Below, one piece after another: positions 32,991 through 39,633 of a stretch of DNA of 39,633 nt. The notes beneath the pieces were generated by a model. The model searched no databases. It saw nothing but the letters and a program-made list of their open reading frames with translations, and was not told the DNA's origin. This DNA is from Marinobacterium zhoushanense. Its GTDB lineage: Bacteria > Pseudomonadota > Gammaproteobacteria > Pseudomonadales > Balneatricaceae. The stretch is taken from the NCBI RefSeq assembly GCF_014641945.1, contig NZ_BMIJ01000013.1, forward strand, positions 1 through 39,633, read 5' to 3'. The position numbers were made by a program, and so were the translations under genes. The stretch's first letter is position 1. Each line of letters begins with the position of its first letter.

Positions 32991-33752
32991 TCAGCTTGGG
33001 CTAGCCGAATTACCGCCACCACTATTTGGCTCCGGTATGCTGACCGGTTCAACGGTTGGCTGCTGGAAGAGTGGCTCTAGCTGGTTGTTTGACTCATCGT
33101 TATTAGTAGGGCTCGACTGGTCTGCCAAGATTGTATTGATCTGCGCGGCAACGGAGGGGCTTACCGCAACGAGTACCGGGTCGGTCGAGGCGGTAGTCAG
33201 GACAGAGACCACCTGTTGTGCGGCTCCCGTTGAGGCCGCTGCAACAGTCGGACTGGAGACCGCAGCATAGGCATTCGCCATGATACTGATCGCGGCATTT
33301 GGGTTAGCTTGATAAACACTGGGGGTGGCCGCCAGCTGGCTCAGCTGGACGGCGAGAGTGCCGACACTCTGGGGTGCTGCCTGTTGAACCGCCGGGTTCA
33401 CGATAATTCGCGAGGCTGATACTGCGACCAACAAGGCGTCTTGTGGCGCGCTGGACAAAACGGGCTGGGAGTTTACGACGGCTACCGCCGCCTGGACGGC
33501 ACTGATGGCCGCCTGGGGGTTTGTTGCCACCATCTGTTCCGCCGCTGTCGTGACTGCATGAGCCAGACTTGCAGCACGTAACGGATTGCCTCCGGATAGC
33601 GCCGATATCGCTTGCGAGATCGCATTGGGGTTACCGGTCATGACCGCGGCTTGCAACGCCGGAGGCAGGTTAGTCCCGGCCGATTGCGTCCAGCCAACCT
33701 GTGGCAGCAGAAACGTCAAAGCGCAGATGACGCCCAACAGTATTTTTCGCAT
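32991..33752 (-). CDS. Exported Ala-rich repeat protein, unknown function
   Basis: The 253-residue protein has a clear signal peptide (MRKILLGVICALTFLLPQVGWTQ). The mature part is dominated by Ala, Val, Ser, Gln and Asn. Prolines, often as NP, recur at residues 42, 57, 79, 97, 120, 141, 158 and 182, roughly every 20 residues, each followed by a helix-like stretch (NPQAAISAVQAAVAVV, NPNAAISIMANAYAAV). The C-terminus (about 192-253) is a low-complexity Asn/Ser/Pro/Glu/Gly tail. There is no Cys in the mature protein and no lipobox. It stands alone between argE and the phosphate transporter. I do not recognise a family; a helical solenoid or surface-exposed protein is inferred. Confidence 0.75.
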   Translation of the reverse strand: MRKILLGVICALTFLLPQVGWTQSAGTNLPPALQAAVMTGNPNAISQAISALSGGNPLRAASLAHAVTTAAEQMVATNPQAAISAVQAAVAVVNSQPVLSSAPQDALLVAVSASRIIVNPAVQQAAPQSVGTLAVQLSQLAATPSVYQANPNAAISIMANAYAAVSSPTVAAASTGAAQQVVSVLTTASTDPVLVAVSPSVAAQINTILADQSSPTNNDESNNQLEPLFQQPTVEPVSIPEPNSGGGNSASPS

Positions 33753-33888
33753 TTTGCACCCTTATTCAGACGGTTGGCTTCCATAGCGTAGGCACGTTGT
33801 GCCGAGTCAAAATGCAGTCTACACATCGAATGATGCGTGGCCAATATGGCGTTGCGGCATAGGCGGGAGACGACAAGCACTGCGGAGG

Positions 33889-33915
33889 AAAACGGGGGAG
33901 GTGTTAACTCCCCCG
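33889..33915 (-). terminator. Terminator of the PiT gene
   Basis: On the minus strand an 8-bp GC-rich stem (CGGGGGAG with CTCCCCCG, 33893-33900 and 33908-33915, 7-nt loop) is followed by TTTTCC. It starts 8 nt after the PiT stop codon. Confidence 0.8.
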
Positions 33916-33923
33916 GGGATGGC

Positions 33924-35189
33924 TCAGGCGAAGATCCCCTTGAGCATGAAGAAGAACATGATCGCCAGCAAGGCGCCGGCCGGCAGGGTAACCAGCCAGG
34001 AGATGAAGATGGTACCGACCACGCGCAGGTTCAGGGCCGCCATGCCGCGGGCGATACCCACGCCCAGTACCGCACCGACCAGAGTGTGGGTGGTCGAGAT
34101 TGGCAGGCCGGTGCCCGAGGCGACGACCACGGTCGATGCCGCCGCCAGCGTTGCGGCGAAACCGCGGCTCGGCGTCAGCTCGGTGATATTGGTGCCGACA
34201 GTGGCGATTACCTTGTGGCCATACATCAGCAGTCCGACGACGATACCACCACCGCCGAGCAGCAGAATCCATGTCGGCATGGCAGTCTTCTGTGCCACCT
34301 CACCGCCGGAGGCGACCACGCCGACCACTGCCGCCAGCGGACCGACCGCGTTGGCCACGTCGTTGGAGCCGTGGGCGAAGGCCATGGCGCAGGCGGTGAA
34401 CAGCATCAGGATGCCGAACACCTTCTCCACGCTGCTGAAGTGGTATTCACGGTCCGCCGCCGGGTCCTGCTTGATCCGGCGCAGCATCAGCACGCCGAGC
34501 GCCATGACGCCGAGGGCCACGACCACGGAGATCAGTGCGCTCTGGCCCCAGTTCAGGTGCAGGCCGATGTGCTTGAGTCCCTTGGTGAAAGTGACCATGG
34601 CCACGATAAAACCGACCAGGAAGATGTAGAAGGGTACGTAACGCTTGGCGTTACGGAAGGGGTCCTCAGTATCGAGGATCAACGTCTGTACGCTGCGGAA
34701 CAGGGCAAAGCCGATCACACCGGCGGTGACCGGAGAGACCACCCAGCTGGCGACGATGGTGCCGACCTTGCTCCAGTGCACGGCGTCAACCGAGATGCCC
34801 ACGGCGGCGAAACCGACGATGGCGCCGACGATGGAGTGCGTGGTGGAGACCGGCCAGCCGTAGTGGGTGGCGACCAGCAGCCACAGACCGGCGGCAAGCA
34901 GCGAGGCGAGCATGCCGTACACCAGAAGATCGGGGCTGCCCGAGAGGATGGCCGGATCGATGATCCCCTTGCGAATGGTCGCGGTAACCGCACCACCAGC
35001 CAGGTAGGCGCCGGCAAACTCGAACAGAATGGCGATGACGATCGCCTGTTTCAGCGTGATCGAGCGCGAGCCGACGGAGGTGCCCATGGCGTTGGCAACA
35101 TCGTTGGCACCCACACCCCAGGCCATGAAAAAGCCGAATACACAGGCGAGTATGATGAATACCTCGCCATGCTGAGCAATGATTTCCAT
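33924..35189 (-). CDS. pit: PiT-family inorganic phosphate transporter
   Basis: This low-affinity phosphate (metal-phosphate) symporter sits in the inner membrane. The 421-residue protein has the duplicated PiT signature: GANDVANAMG near residue 27 and HGSNDVANAVG in the second half, with GWPVSTTHSIVGAIVGF and GLPISTTHTLVGAVLG as the paired motifs. About 10 hydrophobic helices are visible. It follows the DUF47 gene after a 21-bp gap, the usual regulator-transporter pairing, and a terminator ends the unit. Confidence 0.95.
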   Translation of the reverse strand: MEIIAQHGEVFIILACVFGFFMAWGVGANDVANAMGTSVGSRSITLKQAIVIAILFEFAGAYLAGGAVTATIRKGIIDPAILSGSPDLLVYGMLASLLAAGLWLLVATHYGWPVSTTHSIVGAIVGFAAVGISVDAVHWSKVGTIVASWVVSPVTAGVIGFALFRSVQTLILDTEDPFRNAKRYVPFYIFLVGFIVAMVTFTKGLKHIGLHLNWGQSALISVVVALGVMALGVLMLRRIKQDPAADREYHFSSVEKVFGILMLFTACAMAFAHGSNDVANAVGPLAAVVGVVASGGEVAQKTAMPTWILLLGGGGIVVGLLMYGHKVIATVGTNITELTPSRGFAATLAAASTVVVASGTGLPISTTHTLVGAVLGVGIARGMAALNLRVVGTIFISWLVTLPAGALLAIMFFFMLKGIFA

Positions 35190-35210
35190 GAGAATCCTTT
35201 GTCTTGCCGG

Positions 35211-35888
35211 TTAGCGGGCCAGTAACAGTTGCAGGCGGCTGCCCACCTGTTGCGAGCGGTTGGCGAGGTCGCCAATCCAGTTGATGATCTGGTACAGGAA
35301 CATCACATCCACCGGATAGAGGTCGCGCTCGACAGCGAACAGGGCAGAACGCAAATTGCGTTCGCAACCATCGGTTTCATTCTCGAGGCGGTCAAGCTCG
35401 GTCAGCAGACGCTCGACCAGATCGATTTCGTGGCCGCGAAAGCCTGAGGTGACCAGCTCGTCGAGCTCGTTGAGGGCGGTTTTCGCCTGCTCGCTGGTCT
35501 GCAGTGCGGTGTCGAGAAACTCGAGCAGTCCTTTCTGCAGGGGTTCGGGGACGCCCATCTTGCGACCCAGCATCAGTCCGGCAATATCCTTCGCCTTGTT
35601 GGCGATCTTGTCCTGCATACGCAGCAGCTCAAGCAGATCTGAGCGCGGTACCGGCAGGAACAGACTGCTGGGCAGGTTCTGGCGGATGTTGCGCTTGATC
35701 TCGTCCGCCTCGTGCTCGAGGGTGACGATACGCTGCTGGCTCTCGGATGCCGCTTCCCAATCCTCCGCGATCACCGCATTAAAAAACGGGACCAGTTCAG
35801 CGGCGCATGCCTGCGCCTTGGCGATATGTTCCTGCATCGGCATGAACGGGGAACGGGCGAACATCTGGAAAATGGGGCTGTTGACCAT
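35211..35888 (-). CDS. DUF47/PhoU-like protein linked to PiT
   Basis: The 225-residue all-helical protein belongs to the DUF47 (TIGR00153) family, a PhoU relative almost always encoded beside PiT transporters and thought to regulate them. Features include LEHEADEIKRNIRQNLPSSLFLPVPRSDLLELLRMQDKIANKAKDIAGL and the C-terminal YQIINWIGDLANRSQQVGSRLQLLLAR. The start is taken as ATG 35888 because it gives the usual family length and has an AGGT upstream; the open frame extends 26 codons further to 35966 without homology-like sequence. It is first in a two-gene operon with PiT. Confidence 0.92.
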   Translation of the reverse strand: MVNSPIFQMFARSPFMPMQEHIAKAQACAAELVPFFNAVIAEDWEAASESQQRIVTLEHEADEIKRNIRQNLPSSLFLPVPRSDLLELLRMQDKIANKAKDIAGLMLGRKMGVPEPLQKGLLEFLDTALQTSEQAKTALNELDELVTSGFRGHEIDLVERLLTELDRLENETDGCERNLRSALFAVERDLYPVDVMFLYQIINWIGDLANRSQQVGSRLQLLLAR

Positions 35889-35925
35889 TGATGTGTACCT
35901 GTTAACCGGTTTAAAAGGTGGCGCA

Positions 35926-35955
35926 AGTATACGTATCGGAACGCCATTTTTGTAA
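35926..35955 (-). promoter_or_regulatory. Candidate promoter of the DUF47-PiT operon
   Basis: On the minus strand TATACT (35926-35931) lies 18 bp from TTACAA (35950-35955). AT-rich DNA upstream could act as an UP element. No Pho box is recognised. Confidence 0.45.
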
Positions 35956-36117
35956 TAAATTAGCAATGAAATTGTTACAACGCAGGGTTGTTGGCGCTGA
36001 AAACGCTCGAAATTCGAACTTGGAGCACAACTGCACCCGGTGAGATCTGCCAGGCGTGCTGGAGAGTTGGCCAGCCCACCCCTAGAATGTTAGGTATTGA
36101 ATCGATGAGGTAGACCG

Positions 36118-37164
36118 ATGGGATCGGAAACAGAACTCAAGCTCGGATTGTTGCCGGAGTACAGCGAGGAGGTGACTGCACTGCCGCTGCTCGAGCAACT
36201 GTCCTATGCCGAGCCGGAACGGCGCACGCTGACCAATATCTACTACGACACCTCCGCTCAGGACCTGCGCCGCGCCCGGGTGGCGCTGCGGATCCGGCGT
36301 GATGGCGAGCGTTATATTCAGACCCTGAAGAGTGCCGGCAACGGGCAGGCGGGTCTGTCGGTGCGCAACGAGTGGGAGTGGGAGCGGCCGGAGCCCAGCC
36401 TGGATACTGACCTGCTGCGCGAGCACCTGCCGCCGGCGCTGTGTGATGACAGCCTGCTGGCGTCGCTGCAACCGGCATTTGAAACCGATTTCGAGCGCCA
36501 CCTCTGGTGGCTCGGCGGCGAGAGCGAGGAGGGCGCCTGGCAGGTCGAGGTGGCGCTGGATCGGGGCGAGATCCGCGCCGGTGAACGGCGCATGCCGCTG
36601 TGCGAACTGGAACTGGAGCTGAAGTCGGGACAGAGCGATCAGCTGTTTCATCTGGCCCTGGAGATCGCTCGCCAGTTGCCGGTGCAGGTGTGTGATGCGA
36701 GCAAGGCGCAGCGTGGCTATGAACTGGCGGGCGCCGCAGCGTCTCTGCCGAGCGTGGCTCCGGGTTTTGATGGTGATGCCACGCTGAGCCTGGTGCGGTT
36801 GATCGGCGATTGTCTCAGGGCCTGGCCGGTGCAGCTGGAGGCGGCTATGGCCGGGGATGAGCAGGCGCTGCAGGCGTTGGCCCGAACCCTCGACCTGCAA
36901 CTGGTGGCGCTGGAATCCCTGCCCGAGGTGGCCGAGCATTGCCAGGTACTGATCTCCCAGTATCAGCGGCTGCGTGCCGATGTGGCCCGCGCCCATGACT
37001 GGCGGCTGCTTGATTGCATGCCGCAGGCCTGGCAGCACACGCAGCGTGATGCGGGGCTGAAGTTGCTGCAGGGGTTGCGACACAAGACCCTGCCGGGTCA
37101 GCTGGCGCTGGCCACCGGCGAACTGCTGTGGCAGATCGTCGATGATGAGGCGGTCGACGGATGA
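36118..37164 (+). CDS. CYTH-domain inorganic triphosphatase
   Basis: The 348-residue protein has an N-terminal CYTH domain (about 1-205). The diagnostic ExExK motif is at Glu4-Glu6-Lys8 (SETELKLG), followed by NIYYDTSAQDLRRARVALRIRRDGERYIQTLK and a later ELELELKSG. CYTH enzymes of the YgiF type split tripolyphosphate. The remaining about 140 residues are helical and look like a shortened CHAD-type region, since E. coli YgiF (CYTH-CHAD) is longer at 433. GAGGT precedes the ATG. Its stop overlaps ansA (ATGA). It is divergent from the DUF47-PiT phosphate operon, which fits a phosphate or polyphosphate link. Confidence 0.87.
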   Translation: MGSETELKLGLLPEYSEEVTALPLLEQLSYAEPERRTLTNIYYDTSAQDLRRARVALRIRRDGERYIQTLKSAGNGQAGLSVRNEWEWERPEPSLDTDLLREHLPPALCDDSLLASLQPAFETDFERHLWWLGGESEEGAWQVEVALDRGEIRAGERRMPLCELELELKSGQSDQLFHLALEIARQLPVQVCDASKAQRGYELAGAAASLPSVAPGFDGDATLSLVRLIGDCLRAWPVQLEAAMAGDEQALQALARTLDLQLVALESLPEVAEHCQVLISQYQRLRADVARAHDWRLLDCMPQAWQHTQRDAGLKLLQGLRHKTLPGQLALATGELLWQIVDDEAVDG

Positions 37165-38180
37165 GCGCAGCCCAGCTACTGGTGATTCATACTGGCGGTA
37201 CCATCGGTATGGTCCCGACCGAATACGGGCTGGCGCCTGCCACCGGATTCGAGCAGCTGGTGCGATCCCGGCTCGGGCAGCGGCTTGACCATCTGCCGAG
37301 TTTTGATCTGCTTGAGTTATCGCCGCTGATCGACAGCGCCGAGCTGACACCGGAGCACTGGCATCTGATCGCGGCGCCGATCCTGGAGCGCTACGCGGAT
37401 TACCAGGGATTTGTTGTACTGCATGGCACCGACACCCTGGCCTATACCGCCTCGGCGCTGTCGTTTGTGTTGCACGGGCTGAATAAACCGCTGATCCTGA
37501 CCGGTTCGCAGATTCCGTTGAGCAGCCCGCGTAATGATGCCGAGAATCAGCTGCTGGCGGCGCTGGAGCTCGCCGGGCGTCGCGAGATCAACGAGGTCTG
37601 CGTACTGTTCGACGGTTTGCTGCTGCGCGGTAACCGCTGCGTCAAGCTGGACACCAGTGCGATGGCGGCGTTCGACTCACCGAACAGCCCGCATCTTGGC
37701 ACAGTGGGCATCGATATCCGATTGCGGCGGGACCTGTTGCTGCCTGCGGGGACGCCGACCTTTTTCCGAGGGCAGTTCGACCCGCTGGCGGTCGCGGTGC
37801 TGCGCATATTTCCCGGTATACGTTCGACACTGCTGCAGGCGGTGCTGAGCCAACCGGGGCTGAAGGCGCTGGTGTTGCAGAGCTATGGTGTTGGCAACGC
37901 GCCGGTTAGCGATACGGCGCTGCTGGAAACGCTGGAGGCGGCGGTGGCACGGGGCACCACTATCGTCAATGTCAGCCAATGTGTGCGCGGCGGCGTGGCG
38001 GACGGCACCTATGCCACCGGCTCGGCCCTGACGCGTGCCGGTGTGATACCCGGCGCCGACCTGACCCTGGAGGCGGCATTTGCCAAACTGCACTGGTTGG
38101 TGGCGCAAAACAAAACGCCGGCCGAGATCGCAGCGTCGATGCGGCGGGCGTTCTGCGGCGAGCAGCAGGTGTCGTCGTAA
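37161..38180 (+). CDS. ansA: Type I (cytoplasmic) L-asparaginase
   Basis: AnsA hydrolyses L-asparagine to aspartate and ammonia. The 339-residue protein has both signature motifs: IHTGGTIGM with nucleophilic Thr14, and LHGTDTLAYTAS with the Thr90-Asp91 pair; LTGSQIPLSSPRNDAENQ is also typical. There is no signal peptide, so it is the cytoplasmic type I enzyme rather than the periplasmic type II. Its start overlaps the CYTH gene stop by 4 bp, so the two are translationally coupled. It ends 25 bp from the convergent dioxygenase gene with no terminator visible between them. Confidence 0.93.
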   Translation: MSAAQLLVIHTGGTIGMVPTEYGLAPATGFEQLVRSRLGQRLDHLPSFDLLELSPLIDSAELTPEHWHLIAAPILERYADYQGFVVLHGTDTLAYTASALSFVLHGLNKPLILTGSQIPLSSPRNDAENQLLAALELAGRREINEVCVLFDGLLLRGNRCVKLDTSAMAAFDSPNSPHLGTVGIDIRLRRDLLLPAGTPTFFRGQFDPLAVAVLRIFPGIRSTLLQAVLSQPGLKALVLQSYGVGNAPVSDTALLETLEAAVARGTTIVNVSQCVRGGVADGTYATGSALTRAGVIPGADLTLEAAFAKLHWLVAQNKTPAEIAASMRRAFCGEQQVSS

Positions 38181-38205
38181 GTGTGCGACGCCGTGTGCCC
38201 GTCGA

Positions 38206-39087
38206 TCAGCTGGCGGTCAGCGTGAAGGAGCTCATAGAGATCGCCCCACGGGTAACCGAGTCATTAAAAAACTCCAGACGGTCGTTCGCTCGCTGCAAAC
38301 CAATGGCGTACAGCATGGGAATGTAGTGATCAGGCGTGGGCACCGATAGCTGGGCTGCCTGGCCAAACTGCGGGTAGTTGAGGATACTTTGGTGATCACC
38401 GTCTAGCAGAAGCTCTTTGATGCGCTGGTTAAAGGCCAGAGCCCAGTCATAACCGCCGTCGATCATTCGCACCGCACGTAGATTGTGGACGATATTGCCA
38501 CTGCCGATGATCAGTACCCCCCGCTCCCTCAGCGTCGATAACTGCTGTGCCAGTTGGTAGTGGTAGGCCATCGGACGGTGATAGTCGATGCTGAGCTGGA
38601 ACACAGGGATATCGGCGTCCGGGTACATTCGGCTAAGTACCGACCAGGTGCCATGATCCAGCCCCTGCTTGTCATCCAGCCTGACCAGCGCCTGTCCGGA
38701 TGCTTGCCGGGTCAGAGTCTGGACCAGCGCGGCGCCCTCCGGCGAGCCCGGTGCCCGATACTGAACGTCGAACAGTGCCTGTGGAAAACCGCCAAAGTCG
38801 TGGATGGTGTCTGGCTGAGTAGCGGCGCTGACGAAACTGCCGCGCGTCAGCCAGTGGGCGGATACGCAGAGTATCGCCGCCGGCTTGGGCAGCTGTTGCC
38901 CCAGCTTTCGCCAGGTTTGGGCGAAAGGGGTGTCCTCGATCGCATTCATGGGTGAGCCGTGACCGATAAAGGCGACCGGCAGGGTGTTCGTATGTGGCAG
39001 AGAGCGGGCGATCTCCGCAAAAAGAGAGCTGGAGAGCGGAGCACATATCAGGCCGAGTGCTCCCTTGATCAGGTGGCGTCTATTCAT
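38206..39087 (-). CDS. LigB-type extradiol dioxygenase family protein (YgiD/DODA-like) with Tat-like leader
   Basis: The 293-residue protein matches the 4,5-DOPA dioxygenase / YgiD group: PVAFIGHGSPMNAIEDTPF with His43, SAHWLTRGSFV with His78, and PTPDHYIPMLYA with His254, which correspond to the metal ligands of E. coli YgiD. His145 lies in LDHGTWSVL. Unlike YgiD it has an extra N-terminus of about 20 residues, MNRRHLIKGALGLICAPLSSSLFA, with a twin-arginine start and hydrophobic core, suggesting Tat export. The substrate is not known. It is convergent with ansA and stands alone. Confidence 0.88.
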   Translation of the reverse strand: MNRRHLIKGALGLICAPLSSSLFAEIARSLPHTNTLPVAFIGHGSPMNAIEDTPFAQTWRKLGQQLPKPAAILCVSAHWLTRGSFVSAATQPDTIHDFGGFPQALFDVQYRAPGSPEGAALVQTLTRQASGQALVRLDDKQGLDHGTWSVLSRMYPDADIPVFQLSIDYHRPMAYHYQLAQQLSTLRERGVLIIGSGNIVHNLRAVRMIDGGYDWALAFNQRIKELLLDGDHQSILNYPQFGQAAQLSVPTPDHYIPMLYAIGLQRANDRLEFFNDSVTRGAISMSSFTLTAS

Positions 39088-39187
39088 CTTGTGTCCAGGT
39101 GCCTAGGCAGTGTCGCGCGAAGGGTAACAGTGGATGCTAACGCAGGCGAAGCAGATGCTGAATGGACTTTTCCTGCCGGTGGCGCGG

Positions 39188-39209
39188 TGACGCCCGGTAC
39201 CGGGCGTCA
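39188..39209. repeat. 22-bp perfect palindrome
   Basis: TGACGCCCGGTACCGGGCGTCA is a perfect dyad 9 nt past the stop of the ABC ATPase gene (minus strand). As RNA it would fold into a 9-bp stem with a GUAC loop. There is no T-run on the minus strand, so it is an atypical terminator at best. Confidence 0.55.
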
Positions 39210-39218
39210 GCGTTTTGC

Positions 39219-39633
<415 letters not shown>

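Noticed and set aside
33837..35225. 462-codon plus-strand ORF
   Set aside because: Antisense to the PiT gene; composition is dominated by Gly, Asp and His as in other shadows here.
36082..37350. 422-codon minus-strand ORF
   Set aside because: Antisense to the CYTH and ansA genes, both with clear motifs.

Overview
The window looks like chromosomal DNA of a gammaproteobacterium related to Pseudomonas in the broad sense. Two gene blocks support this. The first is pyrE / crc / rph / yicC, where the Crc protein has lost the nuclease active site of its parent family. The second is argA - argE - (small insert) - PiT phosphate transporter - DUF47 - CYTH. From general knowledge, both blocks resemble arrangements in Pseudomonas. 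The DNA is GC-rich with tightly packed genes. I see no transposase, integrase, phage gene or CRISPR array. The left edge starts exactly at a 5S rRNA-like sequence and the right edge cuts an ABC ATPase gene, so this may be a contig bounded by repeats.

Layout, left to right. (1) 1-490: a 5S rRNA remnant lacking its middle, a strong terminator, and tRNA-Phe on the minus strand. (2) 566-4041: pyrE, crc, rph and yicC, with a 17-bp bidirectional terminator between crc and rph. (3) 4201-5888: two tandem transglutaminase-like genes. (4) 5889-6603: a gene-poor stretch with lower GC. (5) 6604-12394: a 54-aa DUF1328 membrane protein; nhaA overlapping ptsP (Na+/H+ antiporter plus nitrogen-PTS enzyme I); and a YcaD-like MFS transporter with a long C-terminal tail. 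(6) 12458-18956: a complete RND efflux operon (adaptor, pump, outer-membrane channel) with a divergent AcrR/TtgR-type repressor. Their shared operator is a 12-bp perfect inverted repeat that also carries both divergent promoters. (7) 19053-23894: a c-di-GMP block with a PotD-like binding protein overlapping a membrane GGDEF-EAL protein, an EAL-HDOD protein, and a 42-aa membrane micro-ORF overlapping the HDOD stop. (8) 23995-27136: ilvD and alanine dehydrogenase, divergent. (9) 27252-30220: a four-gene envelope-sensing operon (glycine-zipper protein, PepSY protein, PhoP-like regulator, PhoQ-like kinase). (10) 30278-32804: argA and argE. (11) 32991-33752: an exported Ala-rich repeat protein of unknown function. 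(12) 33924-35888: a DUF47 regulator plus PiT transporter. (13) 36118-38180: CYTH triphosphatase overlapping ansA. (14) 38206-39087: a LigB-type dioxygenase with a Tat-like leader. (15) 39219-39633: the C-terminal part of an amino-acid ABC ATPase.

Most genes are housekeeping or known families. The best candidates for something under-described are: the binding protein / GGDEF-EAL / EAL-HDOD / micro-ORF cluster, read as a ligand-responsive c-di-GMP module like NspS-MbaA; the Ala-rich protein with a proline period of about 20 residues; the translationally coupled nhaA-ptsP pair; the glycine-zipper/PepSY/PhoPQ-like operon; and the internally deleted 5S gene at the edge.
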